This document shows, piece after piece, positions 9,904-18,669 of a stretch of 64,000 nucleotides of DNA (within the stretch, counting starts at the first letter, position 1; each line of letters starts with the position of its first letter). The notes under the pieces were generated by a model. That model was not told where the DNA came from, did no database searches, and worked only from the letters and a program-made list of their open reading frames with translations. The stretch comes from Auraticoccus monumenti. Its GTDB lineage: Bacteria; Actinomycetota; Actinomycetes; Propionibacteriales; Propionibacteriaceae. The DNA is taken from assembly GCF_900101785.1 (NCBI RefSeq), contig NZ_LT629688.1:2356001-2420000 (forward strand), in the 5' to 3' direction. The position numbers were made by a program, and so were the translations under genes.

Positions 9904-11141
9904 GGCGCTCGCTGGCCTGGCTGCTGCTCTCCACGTCGGCGGCGCGGTTCCTGGTGCCACTGGGGTTGGTGCTGGCAGCGGTCGCGGGCTCCAACGCCGG
10001 CTGGGTGGGCACCAGCTGGGACGACAGCGCGCTACGCGCAGGGAACGCCGCCGGCTACGTGGCCTTCGCAGTCTGCGCAGCGGCTGCGGTCGACAGCCAT
10101 CGCTTCCGGACCCAGCACCCGACGTCGGGGACAGCACGCCGAAGGAGCCTGGCGGCTCTGCTGTCGATGGTGCTGACAGCCGTCCTGGGTTGGTGCTGCG
10201 TGGCGGTGCTGGTCGGGTGCTCGATGACCATCACGGGTCAGGTGATGGCGCCGAGGCCGTGGACCTACCTGCTGCTGGTGGTCCCGGCGGGATGGGTGCT
10301 GCAGGCGGCGACGGTCGGCTGGTTGCTGGGTCGGCTCCTGCACTTCGCGGTCGCGGTGCCGGTCAGTGTGCTGCTGCTGTGGGTGGGCAACGCCACGCTG
10401 GCCCACCAGTCGGAGCGAACCGCCATGTTCAGCCCGATCGGCGGTGGAGTCTTCACCCCGAGCCTCGTCCCGGAGGTCAGCTTCGTGGGGATGCAGGTCC
10501 TCTCGACCCTGGTCAGCGCGGTCGTGGCCTGGTCGTTGGTGCACCTGCTGACCTCGAGACGCCGGGCCAGCCGTGCGGTGGCGGGCGCCACGGCGGCGCT
10601 CGCAGCCGTCTGCCTGCTCATCAGCAGCACGGTGGTGTCGGCGGAGACGGTCCCACGGAGCGTGGACGTCCACGACGCCGACGGTCCGAAGGTGTGCTCA
10701 GGACCGGGGGCAGGTCGGGTGGCGGTGTGCGTGTGGCCCGACGACGTCGACGCGTTGGACAGCACCGCGGTGGTGGCGAAGGGGATGTGGGAACCTCTGG
10801 CCACCAGTGGCGAGGTTCCTCAAGGAGTAGTGGACCACGGGCTGGCTCGTCCGCCGGGGTGGATCGATGCCCGGTTGTGGTACCCAGACCGCCCCAGCCT
10901 CGCTGAGGCGATCGCGGTGGCCACGACGGCCTGGGCGTGGTGCGGTGACAGCAGCGCCCGACTCGCGGGGGTGCCGTTCGAGGAGCAGCGGGACCGAGAG
11001 ACCTGGCTCATGGCGCGCCACGACGAGGCCCTGCTGCCCGTGCTGTCTGACGAGGTGCAGCGGGTCCTCGACCAACCTGCCGCAGAACAGGCCGCCTGGT
11101 TTCGTGCCACCCCAGCGGGGCTCGAGTGCCTGCCGCGCTGA
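9900..11141 (+). CDS. ABC module membrane protein with C-terminal extracytoplasmic domain
   Basis: A 413-residue protein with about six membrane helices in residues 1-250 and a soluble region (about 251-413) that is probably outside the cell, because it follows a hydrophobic segment ending VVSAET. The soluble part has Cys residues at about 266, 276, 347 and 410 that could form disulfides. It is coupled by overlap to the upstream ATPase, so it is most likely the permease. The domain architecture is not a standard family I can name. The 3' end overlaps the next gene by 16 bases. Its position next to a possible small secreted peptide suggests peptide export or immunity, as inference only. Confidence 0.75.
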   Translation: MRRSLAWLLLSTSAARFLVPLGLVLAAVAGSNAGWVGTSWDDSALRAGNAAGYVAFAVCAAAAVDSHRFRTQHPTSGTARRRSLAALLSMVLTAVLGWCCVAVLVGCSMTITGQVMAPRPWTYLLLVVPAGWVLQAATVGWLLGRLLHFAVAVPVSVLLLWVGNATLAHQSERTAMFSPIGGGVFTPSLVPEVSFVGMQVLSTLVSAVVAWSLVHLLTSRRRASRAVAGATAALAAVCLLISSTVVSAETVPRSVDVHDADGPKVCSGPGAGRVAVCVWPDDVDALDSTAVVAKGMWEPLATSGEVPQGVVDHGLARPPGWIDARLWYPDRPSLAEAIAVATTAWAWCGDSSARLAGVPFEEQRDRETWLMARHDEALLPVLSDEVQRVLDQPAAEQAAWFRATPAGLECLPR

Positions 11142-11749
11142 CTGGCCGTCACCGCTCCCTGATCGAGGTGTACCTGCTCGCGCACCGGGTCGACTGGTTC
11201 GCCGCGGTCGCCATCTTCTGGGCTGCGGTCGCGTTGCTCACGGCGCGCCTGCCGATCCCTTACACCAGCTCGGAGCTGACTCCCTACGCCGCGGCGGTGG
11301 TGTTCAACCTGTGCCCGCTCTTCGTGGTCCCGAGCTTCAGCGTGTGCCTGGGTGCCACGGCGGTCATGGAGCGCGGTGCGCCACGATCCCTCTGCCCCGC
11401 ACGAGTGGTGCTGCTGGCCGTCCTGACCTCCATCAGCCTGCTGGCCCTGGGGCTGGCCGCACTGACGAGTCCGGTGGCCGAGGCCGGGCAGGTGCTGGTG
11501 GAGAACACCTACCTCGCCCTCGCCCTGACCACCCTCGCCCGTGTCGTGATGGAGGATCGCTTCGCGTGGATCCCTGCCTACGCCGCGGGACTCATCGGGG
11601 TCACCGGACCGCAGAACGAGACCGGGCTCCAGGCGCTCAACCCCTTCGACCGCGACGCCAGCCTCCTGGACCTCAGTAGCGCGGTCGTCATGCTGGTGTT
11701 CGCGGGCGCGGTGTTCGTGATCAGAGGAGCGAGGACAGCACCCGATTAG
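11126..11749 (+). CDS. small multi-spanning membrane protein of the ABC module
   Basis: A 207-residue protein with about five or six hydrophobic helices and no recognisable catalytic motif. It begins with a GTG inside the previous gene (16-base overlap), so it is translated with the ATPase and permease. It may be a second permease subunit, since the ATPase-coupled protein before it has a large soluble tail. It ends with a helix and a short basic tail. Function is unknown; it is called real because of the overlap, codon use and consistent hydrophobic pattern. Confidence 0.7.
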   Translation: MPAALTGRHRSLIEVYLLAHRVDWFAAVAIFWAAVALLTARLPIPYTSSELTPYAAAVVFNLCPLFVVPSFSVCLGATAVMERGAPRSLCPARVVLLAVLTSISLLALGLAALTSPVAEAGQVLVENTYLALALTTLARVVMEDRFAWIPAYAAGLIGVTGPQNETGLQALNPFDRDASLLDLSSAVVMLVFAGAVFVIRGARTAPD

Positions 11750-12026
11750 CTCCCGCAAACGAGGACGCGAAGCGGCGTGAACCCCGGAGGAGCGCGATGA
11801 CCAGGTACCGAAGTCCATCAGGCGCCACACATCAGTGGTGCAGTCCTCACTGCGAGCCTGGCCGGGATGGGATGAGCGACCTCGCGCACGTGCTCGACGA
11901 CTCGCCGGGTCCGCGGCGTCCCTGAACCCGAGCCGATGGCCTGCCATCCCCGAAAGGACACCTGGTGTGGGCGGGCGGCCGCTCACCGACTGGGGACCAC
12001 CTGGAGGAGCGACGGCGGGGCCCGTC

Positions 12027-12038
12027 TAGGTTGACCCC
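12027..12038 (+). promoter_or_regulatory. leaderless promoter -10 box for the aldo/keto reductase
   Basis: TAGGTT at 12027-12032 is followed by six bases and the ATG at 12039. This is the actinobacterial pattern for a transcript that begins at the start codon, and there is no ribosome site. Confidence 0.65.
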
Positions 12039-13049
12039 ATGGAATTCCGCTACCTCGGCAACTCCGGCCTCAAGATCTCGGAGATCACCTACGGCAACTG
12101 GCTGACCCACGGCTCGCAGGTGGAGAACGAGCAGGCCCACGCCTGCGTCAAGGCCTCCCTGGAGGCCGGCATCACCACCTTCGACACCGCTGACGTCTAC
12201 GCCAACACCAAGGCCGAGACGGTCCTCGGCGAGGCGCTGAAGGGCGAGCGTCGGGAGTCGCTGGAGATCTTCACCAAGGTCTTCGGTCCGATCGGCCCCA
12301 AGGGTCACAACGACCTGGGGCTGTCCCGCAAGCACATCATGGAGGCCGCCCACGGCTCCTTGTCCCGGCTGCAGACCGACTACATCGACCTCTACCAGGC
12401 CCACCGCTACGACTACGAGACCCCGCTCGAGGAGACGATGCAGGCCTTCGCCGACCTCGTCCGGGCGGGCAAGGTGCTCTACGTCGGCGTCTCGGAGTGG
12501 ACCGCGGACCAGCTGCGCGACGGGGCGGCGCTGGCGAAGGAGCTCGGCTTCCAGCTGATCTCCAACCAGCCGCAGTACTCGATGCTGTGGCGCGTCATCG
12601 AGGGCGAGGTCGTGCCGGCGTCGAAGGAGCTCGGGATCTCCCAGGTGGTCTGGTCCCCGATCGCGCAGGGCGTGCTGACGGGCAAGTACGTGCCCGGCCA
12701 GGAGCTGCCCGAGGGCTCGCGGGCCACCGACGACAAGGGCGGGGCCAACATGATCGCCCGCTGGATGAAGGACGACGTCCTCGAGCGCGTCCAGCAGCTG
12801 AAGCCGATCGCCGACGAGGCCGGGCTGTCGATGGCCGCGCTGGCCATCGCCTGGGTGCTGCAGAACGACAACGTGGCGACGGCGATCATCGGCGCCTCCC
12901 GGCCCGAGCAGGTCTTCGACAACGTGGCCGCCGCCGGGGTCACCCTGGAGCCGGCGCTGCTGGCCAAGATCGACGACGTCCTCGGCGACGCCGTGGTGAG
13001 CGACCCGGCGAAGACGCTGGAGAGCTCGCCGAAGACGCGCGAGGTCTGA
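12039..13049 (+). CDS. aldo/keto reductase (K+ channel beta-subunit-like)
   Basis: A 336-residue NAD(P)H-dependent oxidoreductase of the AKR superfamily, close to the voltage-gated channel beta-subunit/YghZ branch. The catalytic tetrad is visible as Asp52 and Tyr54 (DTADVYAN), Lys80 (IFTKVFG) and His122 (YQAHRYD). The cofactor-binding end IIGASRPEQV is also typical. It reduces aldehydes or ketones in the cytosol; the substrate is unknown. It is a single-gene unit with a leaderless promoter and a strong hairpin 30 bases after the stop. Confidence 0.94.
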   Translation: MEFRYLGNSGLKISEITYGNWLTHGSQVENEQAHACVKASLEAGITTFDTADVYANTKAETVLGEALKGERRESLEIFTKVFGPIGPKGHNDLGLSRKHIMEAAHGSLSRLQTDYIDLYQAHRYDYETPLEETMQAFADLVRAGKVLYVGVSEWTADQLRDGAALAKELGFQLISNQPQYSMLWRVIEGEVVPASKELGISQVVWSPIAQGVLTGKYVPGQELPEGSRATDDKGGANMIARWMKDDVLERVQQLKPIADEAGLSMAALAIAWVLQNDNVATAIIGASRPEQVFDNVAAAGVTLEPALLAKIDDVLGDAVVSDPAKTLESSPKTREV

Positions 13050-13078
13050 CCTGCGCCTCTGCCCAGGATCGTGTGGTG

Positions 13079-13111
13079 CTCCGGCCACGGGCGTCCTGCC
13101 CGTGGCCGGAG
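13079..13111 (+). terminator. strong hairpin terminator after the aldo/keto reductase
   Basis: A perfect 14-bp stem (CTCCGGCCACGGGC and its complement) with a five-base loop, located 30 bases after the stop. It lies between convergent genes and could serve both. No U tract follows, as is common in high-GC actinomycetes. Confidence 0.75.
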
Positions 13112-13249
13112 GCCGTTCGAGCGCAGGTGCGGCGAGGGTCAGCGACCAACCGCGCCCGCGGCGCGTCGAAGCTCAACGGGCCGTCCTGGTGCATGACGAC
13201 GTCAGCGTCGAGCTGTGAGCACCGCCAGTGGGACCTCTGCCGGCGACAG

Positions 13250-14242
13250 CTACCGAAGCGCGATCAGCTCGTCGAGCGTGCGGTGGCCGCGCTCGACCAC
13301 TTCTCCGACGAGATCATGGCGGTCCTGTCGGATGGGGATCTCGAGCATGTGCAGGACGTGTGACGCTGCGAGCACCGCCGCCCCCTCCCAGCCGAGCAGG
13401 TCGAGGATCCGAGCCCACAGCCGCCTTCGGACACCGTCCAGCAGCGGACTCTGGAAGGAGTACCACGCGAGGCTGGTGAGGTCAGTGGCCCGTGTGCCGC
13501 TCCCGGCGTTGCCGATGTCCACGACCGCCACGACCGCTCCGTCGCGGACCAGGACGTTGCTGGGGGTCGCGAGATCGGCATGCACCATGTCAGGTGCCTC
13601 TCGTGGCGGTGGGACGTCGGCGCACACCAGCCGCAGGCGGTCGACCAGGGCCGACACGGCGGGGGAGTACCCCGGGAGCGCGGCCACGGACCGGCGGAGG
13701 TTCGACTGCTCCGGCGTCTGGTCGACGCCCAGTCCGGCGGTGGCGCTTCCCTGACCGGTGGCGACCCGCCAGGCGTAGGACCAGTGGTCGTAGGGCTCGC
13801 TGGCCTGTCCGGCCTGGAGCTCGATGATTTCCATCAGCTGCTCGACGAGGGACGGGGTCAGCTCTCGCGCCGGAGCCGCGTCGACGAGGTCCATCAGGTG
13901 CCAGACGTGGGTGGCTGTGGCCCCCACTCCGAGCCAGGCCGGGGTGGGATAGCCGCGCCCGCGCATGTGCTCGACCACCCTCCGGGCTCGCAAGGTCTCG
14001 TCCAGGTGGTTCGGGTGTGCTCGGGGCAGTGCTTTGAGCACGACGTCCCTCCCTCCGGCCAGCCGGACGCGTACGGCACCGCCGTTGACGCCCCCGGCCA
14101 GGCGACCGAGGAGGGTCACCTCTGCTCCGGCCACGCCGGCCACGTCGTCGAGGATCTCGGCCGGCAGCCCTTCCTGATCGGGGCCCTGGTTCATCGGCTC
14201 GACGAGTCGCCCATGGCCCGGCGACTGTGCGTCATCGCTCAC
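13250..14242 (-). CDS. phosphotransferase family protein (APH/choline-kinase fold)
   Basis: A 330-residue protein of the aminoglycoside phosphotransferase superfamily. The kinase-like core shows a nucleotide-binding Lys in DVVLKALPR, the catalytic loop MVHADLATPSNVLV, where Asp is the base and Asn binds metal, and the metal Asp in VAVVDIGNAG. Such enzymes phosphorylate small molecules, including some antibiotics, but most actinobacterial members have no known substrate. The GTG at 14242 is chosen because GGAGA lies nine bases before it; the frame is open further upstream without similarity. It is divergent from the membrane protein at 14402. Confidence 0.85.
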   Translation of the reverse strand: MSDDAQSPGHGRLVEPMNQGPDQEGLPAEILDDVAGVAGAEVTLLGRLAGGVNGGAVRVRLAGGRDVVLKALPRAHPNHLDETLRARRVVEHMRGRGYPTPAWLGVGATATHVWHLMDLVDAAPARELTPSLVEQLMEIIELQAGQASEPYDHWSYAWRVATGQGSATAGLGVDQTPEQSNLRRSVAALPGYSPAVSALVDRLRLVCADVPPPREAPDMVHADLATPSNVLVRDGAVVAVVDIGNAGSGTRATDLTSLAWYSFQSPLLDGVRRRLWARILDLLGWEGAAVLAASHVLHMLEIPIRQDRHDLVGEVVERGHRTLDELIALR

Positions 14243-14389
14243 ACGTCGATTCTCCACGTTCCCGACGAGATCCACGTCCGGTCGGCGTGAGGACGGATCT
14301 TGTCCGGGTCGGCAGACCGTGGTGTCTGATCCCTCCGCTCCCGTGCTCGTCGTGTCCATGCTGGGTGACGGTCGGGCGCCGGAGGCCCC

Positions 14390-14401
14390 TAGGGTGGTGC
14401 G
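14390..14401 (+). promoter_or_regulatory. leaderless promoter -10 box for the 204-aa membrane protein
   Basis: TAGGGT at 14390-14395, six bases, then the GTG at 14402. Confidence 0.6.
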
Positions 14402-15016
14402 GTGGAACGTGCTGGATGGCTCTCGAGGACATGGACGCGCGTCGTGGTCGTCATCGTCGTGAGCTTCCTGAGCGGGATGCTGACCTTCTTCGCCCAAGGT
14501 CTCCTACCCGACGCCCTGACCTCGTTCGCGAACTCCGCGTCCGGCTGGACCCTGGTGACGGTGCTCGTGCTGGCGTGGGCCCGGGTGCGCACAGCGGTCT
14601 CGGCGCTGCTCGGGGCGGCGAGCTTCGTCCTCTTGACCCTGGGTTACTCCGCCTCGGCCCACCTGCAGGGCTTGACCTATGACCCGACGTTGTTCGTCGT
14701 GGTGGGCGTCCTGGTCGGTCCCTTCGTCGGGATCGCGACGAGCTGGTTGCGGGCAGCTTCCGCGTGGCGGGCCGCCGCTGGCACGGCGCTCCTCTCAGGT
14801 ATCGGTCTCGGCGAGGGGGTCTACGGACTGACCGTGGTCGCCGACACGACGAGCCCCGTCTACTGGACCCTGATCGGGCTGATCGGCCTCGGGCTCCTCG
14901 TCGCGATGCTGATCCGCCGGATCCACGGCGTGCTCATGGTCCTGCTGACCGTGGTCGGGACTGGCGCCATCGCAGCTGCCTTCGTCGTCGCCTATCGCGC
15001 GCTGGGAGGAGTCTGA
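14402..15016 (+). CDS. uncharacterised membrane protein (DUF6518-like)
   Basis: A 204-residue protein with about six membrane helices evenly spread through the chain and only short loops. The pattern resembles the DUF6518 proteins of actinomycetes, but I am not certain of the family. No catalytic motif is seen. The GTG start is set by the leaderless promoter box six bases before it. Neighbours give no functional clue. Confidence 0.7.
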   Translation: MERAGWLSRTWTRVVVVIVVSFLSGMLTFFAQGLLPDALTSFANSASGWTLVTVLVLAWARVRTAVSALLGAASFVLLTLGYSASAHLQGLTYDPTLFVVVGVLVGPFVGIATSWLRAASAWRAAAGTALLSGIGLGEGVYGLTVVADTTSPVYWTLIGLIGLGLLVAMLIRRIHGVLMVLLTVVGTGAIAAAFVVAYRALGGV

Positions 15017-15315
15017 CCCCTCTGGCCGGGGGCCACCATCGAGGCGGTCGTTCACGCGCGCGGCGTCACCGTCGCCGCGAGATCGGCGAGCCCCGTGGCA
15101 GCCACCGGGACCGCCGTCGTCGTCGAGCTCCCCGATCCTGTGCGGAGTGAGCTACCTCCCGGCCCCGGACGATCCGACCTGATGGAGCGACCTGTTCTCG
15201 CTCTTCCGACCGGTGCGGGCGTGGTGGACATGCTGCGCTGCCGAGCCAGCCCGGGGTGGCACCGTAGGTATTGCTGAGCATCGCGATCCACTCGGGGTTC
15301 GCGCTGGCCGGGACG
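15017..15315. other. intergenic region between convergent genes
   Basis: About 300 bases between the membrane protein and the epoxide hydrolase gene. I see no conserved coding frame, no strong hairpin and no repeat here. Confidence 0.5.
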
Positions 15316-16485
15316 TCATGCCCGGAAGACGTCGCGGAGGTCGGCTACCAGCACGTCAGGTTGCTCCCACCCGGCGAAGTGTCCGCCGTGGGCCGGTTCG
15401 GTCCAGGACACCAGGTTGGTGAAGCGACGCTCCGCCCACCTCCTCGCGATGGGGAACGGCTCACCGGGGAAGACGAGGGCGGCGGTGGGGACGGTGATGG
15501 GCTGTGTGTCCTCCTCCCGGGCTCCCTGCGGCGCCCAGCGCTGGGCGTCCCAGTACCACCGCGCGGTGGACGCCCCGGTCCGGGTGAACCAGTAGAGCGC
15601 GATGTTGTCGACCTGCTGTGCCACGCTCACGCCGCCCCCGGCCTCGGGGCGGGTGTCGGCGTAGGCGACCATCTTCTCCCCCAGCCAGGCGGCCAGTCCG
15701 GCTGGTGAGTCGACGAGGGAGTACCCGATGGTCTGGGGTCGGGTGGCCTGGATGCGTTGGTACCCCGACCCGTCGACCAGGTAGTGGTTGCGCGTGGCGA
15801 GCAGCCGCTGCTCGGTCTCGTCGGCGTGCTCGACGTCCTGCGGGGTGGGCCAGGCCACGGGCATCGTGAGGTGCAGGCGGCTGACGCGCTCGGGGTGGAG
15901 CCGCGCCAGCTCGATGCTGACGAACGCTCCGTAGTCCGTGCCGTGCACGCCGAACGTCGGATACCCCAGTGCGGCCATGAGTGAGGCCCATGCGTGGGCC
16001 GTGCGGGTGGGGTCCCACCCCGGCGCTCGCGTGCGTCCGCTGAAGCCGAATCCTGGCAGGGAGGGGATGACCACGTGGAACGCGTCCTCCTCAGATCCTC
16101 CGTGCGCGACCGGGTCGGTGAGCGGACCGATGAGTCGTTCGAACTCCAGCACCGACCCCGGCCACCCGTGCGTGAGGATCAGCGGTGTGGCCTGCGGCAC
16201 GGGAGACCGGACGTGCCAGAAGGCGACCTCGAGGTCCTCGAACCTCGCCTGGAGATGGGGGATGGCGTTCCAGCGGCGCTCCGCTGCTCTCCAGTCGTGG
16301 TCCCTCCACGCCTGGAGGAGGTGCTCGACCCGGTGGAGCTGCAGGCCCTGCGAGTCGTCCTGGACGGTCTCGCGCTCGGGTAGCCGGACCCGTTCGAGAC
16401 GCTCGTGGAGGTCGAGGAGGTCTGCTTCGGGCACGTGGATCGGAAAGGGCACGATGTCGAGCACGGTGTCGTCGGTGGTGTCCAT
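15316..16485 (-). CDS. epoxide hydrolase family alpha/beta hydrolase
   Basis: A 389-residue protein with the epoxide hydrolase N-terminal domain (about residues 8-115, with the usual PFPIHVPEADLLDLHERL start) followed by an alpha/beta hydrolase fold. Seen motifs are the oxyanion HGWPGS, SLPGFGFSG and the nucleophile elbow HGTDYGAF with catalytic Asp. Two Tyr in the cap and a late His (AHGGHFAG) complete the expected site. It would open epoxides to diols through an Asp ester. The ATG at 16485 follows GGAGA; the extra N-terminal 64 residues of the open frame are not family-like. Confidence 0.92.
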   Translation of the reverse strand: MDTTDDTVLDIVPFPIHVPEADLLDLHERLERVRLPERETVQDDSQGLQLHRVEHLLQAWRDHDWRAAERRWNAIPHLQARFEDLEVAFWHVRSPVPQATPLILTHGWPGSVLEFERLIGPLTDPVAHGGSEEDAFHVVIPSLPGFGFSGRTRAPGWDPTRTAHAWASLMAALGYPTFGVHGTDYGAFVSIELARLHPERVSRLHLTMPVAWPTPQDVEHADETEQRLLATRNHYLVDGSGYQRIQATRPQTIGYSLVDSPAGLAAWLGEKMVAYADTRPEAGGGVSVAQQVDNIALYWFTRTGASTARWYWDAQRWAPQGAREEDTQPITVPTAALVFPGEPFPIARRWAERRFTNLVSWTEPAHGGHFAGWEQPDVLVADLRDVFRA

Positions 16486-16761
16486 GTGTCTGTCTCCGTC
16501 GTCGTTCCCCGGCGGGGTGCCGTGGTCCGCGCCCATCCGACAGCGTGTGGTCAGGACACGGTCAAGGCCAGCACCCGCTCTGGGCGCCAGGGGGACGAGA
16601 GGCCAGGACCGGGCCCGAAAAGGTGCGACACATCCGCGTGTGGCGCTGCTCACGTGATGGCGACTGCACGAGAACAACCCTGGAGCTCACGGATCGACCG
16701 CGGGAGATTCATCCCTTGCTCTTCACCCAGCACGCGCTCTGCTCTCAAGGAGGACCCGTCA

Positions 16762-17215
16762 GTGACTGACAGACTCCGGGGGTGCACTTCTCCGACTGCG
16801 ACACGCGTCTGGCGGCCTACGGGGTGATCGTCGATCCTCTCGACGGGGTCTTGTTGACCTGGTTCAACGGCTCACGCCCGGCATGGACGCTGCCGGGCGG
16901 GGGCGTGGAGTACGGCGAGTCCCTGGAGGAGGCGGTCGTGCGAGAGGTCAAGGAGGAGACAGGGTACGACGTCACCGTCGGTCGGCCGTTGACCACGCAC
17001 AGCTTCGCCAGTGCCGATGGGCCACGACCCCCGCGGCCTTCCGATCGGTCCGGGTGTTCTTCCCCGCGAGGGTGGTGGGCGGAGACCTGGGCACGTTGGA
17101 GGTCGGGGGAACGACCGACTTCGCGCGGTGGCTGCCCCTCGACTCGGTCCAGGGCCTGGAGCCCCGTGCCGACATCGTCGATATCGCACTCTCTGCCTGG
17201 CAGCGATATCGCTGA
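16762..17215 (+). pseudogene. Nudix hydrolase gene with two single-base frameshifts
   Basis: A Nudix hydrolase of about 150 residues that cannot be read in one frame. A strong ribosome site (AAGGAGG, 16747-16753) precedes a GTG at 16762 that opens with TDRLRG. The frame then shifts by one base at a run of five G near 16778-16782 into HFSDCDTRLAAYGVIV and the Nudix box (GGGVEYGESLEEAVVREVKE and EETG). It shifts again at a run of five C (17028-17032) into AAFRSVRVFFPARVVGG to the end. Adding one G and one C would restore one complete gene. Either the gene is dead or both runs were read one base short. A shorter start at 16782 is possible but has no ribosome site. Confidence 0.72.
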
Positions 17216-17360
17216 CCTCCGGACTGGCTCGGGAACCGCTTCGACTACCTGCGCGCGTTGATCGCGGCCTCGTTCGCCCTGGGGAGCGTGTCCATGTGGT
17301 CGGCCTTTCGGCGGTGGTGAGCGCCGACCACCGACTGACCCCTTCGACGAGGGAGTGGCC

Positions 17361-17573
17361 TCACGCAGGCGGCGGGGCGGCCCGTCGTGCCAGCCTTCCC
17401 CGGCGCTCGTCGCCTCGAGCCGAGATGAACTCACGACACCAGTAAGCACTGAAGATCCCGAACATCACCGACGACCACCAGGCGTCGGAGGTGCCGACGA
17501 CGAGCGTGACCGTGGAGAACACGAACAGCACCGAGGAGGTGATGGCCATGGCCAGCGACCCCCTCGATCCCAT
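17361..17573 (-). CDS. small membrane protein, unknown
   Basis: A 70-residue open frame with two hydrophobic helices (about residues 8-28 and 32-47) and a basic C-terminal tail. The helix pattern and the strong charge boundary look protein-like, but there is no clear ribosome site and no family is recognised. It lies alone between the broken Nudix gene and the reductase. Confidence 0.4.
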   Translation of the reverse strand: MGSRGSLAMAITSSVLFVFSTVTLVVGTSDAWWSSVMFGIFSAYWCREFISARGDERRGRLARRAAPPPA

Positions 17574-17665
17574 GAGCCGAGGTTAGGCCACGCAGGATGA
17601 CTGAGGTTGGCGATCGGCAAGACACCGCGTAGGGACCTGCTCCTCACCGGTTCCCGGGGCCTTCC

Positions 17666-18238
17666 TCAACGCACGACGTCGTAGACCAGCTTGGTGACCC
17701 CGTTGGAGTAGGCGTCGGACTCCCGCAGGGCCAGGCGGTGCTGATCGCGGTCGGCGTGGCTGAAGATGCTCTTGCCGGCTCCGAGGATGACGGGGAAGAC
17801 CAGCAGGTTGTAGCGGTCGATGAGGTCGGCGTCGGCCAGGCGACGTGCGAGGTCGGCGCTGCCGTGGATGAAGACGGCGCCGCCGTCGCCGTCCCGGAGG
17901 GCGGCCACGTCGTCGGTGAAGCGGAGGATCTGCGTAGGTCCCCACCCGTCGACGAGCGCGGTGTCGTCGAGGCTGGTGGAGACGACGTACTTGTGAAGGT
18001 CCTTGTAGGCGGCGTGGTCCTCGGAGTCGCGCCAGAACGGTGCGAAGGCCTCGTAGCTGCGACGGCCGAACATGAGCGCGCTGGTCTCGGCGAGCTCCTC
18101 ACCCTTGAGGGAAAAGGCCTCGGGCACGAAGGGGGTGTGCATCACCCAACCCCCGCTGCGGTGCCCCTCGACCCGGCCGCCGGGGGAGTACACCACTCCG
18201 TCGACCGACATGAATCCCGTCCACACCAGCTCGCGCAC
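17666..18238 (-). CDS. dihydrofolate reductase family protein (RibD C-terminal fold)
   Basis: A 190-residue member of the DHFR/RibD_C superfamily. It begins with the core strand and motif LVWTGFMSVDGVV, then has the NADPH-loop region LMFGRRSYEAF, and ends with a long strand pair including VFPVILGAGKSIF. Actinomycetes carry many such paralogues; their substrates are mostly unknown and they are usually not the essential folate enzyme. The GTG start has GGAGGGC eight bases upstream. A stand-alone gene. Confidence 0.88.
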   Translation of the reverse strand: MRELVWTGFMSVDGVVYSPGGRVEGHRSGGWVMHTPFVPEAFSLKGEELAETSALMFGRRSYEAFAPFWRDSEDHAAYKDLHKYVVSTSLDDTALVDGWGPTQILRFTDDVAALRDGDGGAVFIHGSADLARRLADADLIDRYNLLVFPVILGAGKSIFSHADRDQHRLALRESDAYSNGVTKLVYDVVR

Positions 18239-18636
18239 GTCTCTGCCCTCCAGTGGTCATGACGGCGACCGGGTGGCGGCCGTCGGCTTGGCTCGATCCT
18301 GCCGAGCCCGTGGTGACGTCGCTGGCCAGGACGGTGCGACGTCGTGAATGTGACCCGCCGCGGCGCCACAACTCATCGGTTCACTCCTCAGACCCAAAAG
18401 CCTCCCACCAGTGAGTTGCGGCCGCTGCCCTTCACTGAGATCCCCCGGGCTACCTCATGGGTGGGCTTGGGGCAGGAGGCTCCCGCGGGGGTAGTCCAGC
18501 AGCCCTTGCAGCGTGATCGTCCAAGCCATAGGCGCTGCTGATGCGCTGGATGGCGTCGGACCAGGTGGCGGCGCTCAGCAGGGCGAAGAATCAGAGGTCA
18601 CCGGCACCAGCGCCTCGGCACTTTTGTCTGCTCAGG
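18239..18636. other. intergenic region, possible degraded coding remnant
   Basis: About 400 bases with no intact gene. On the minus strand between about 18460 and 18585 a short frame reads as protein-like (SAATWSDAIQRISSAYGLDD) and ends in a stop, but it lacks a start and I cannot name a family. It may be the 3' end of a lost gene. Confidence 0.35.
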
Positions 18637-18666
18637 GGTCTGCTGCACCGATAGGTGCAGCAGACC
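18637..18666 (-). terminator. hairpin terminator after the glycosidase gene
   Basis: GGTCTGCTGCACC, a four-base loop and the exact complement form a 13-bp stem four bases after the glycosidase stop on the minus strand. No U run follows. Confidence 0.7.
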
Positions 18667-18669
18667 CTC

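Noticed and set aside
18639-18656. IS-end remnant near the glycosidase stop, because CTGCTGCACCGA-AGGTG also occurs at 26730
   Set aside because: An 18-base match with one change is within reach of chance in 64 kb of GC-rich DNA, and the sequence at 18637 is fully explained as a terminator stem.
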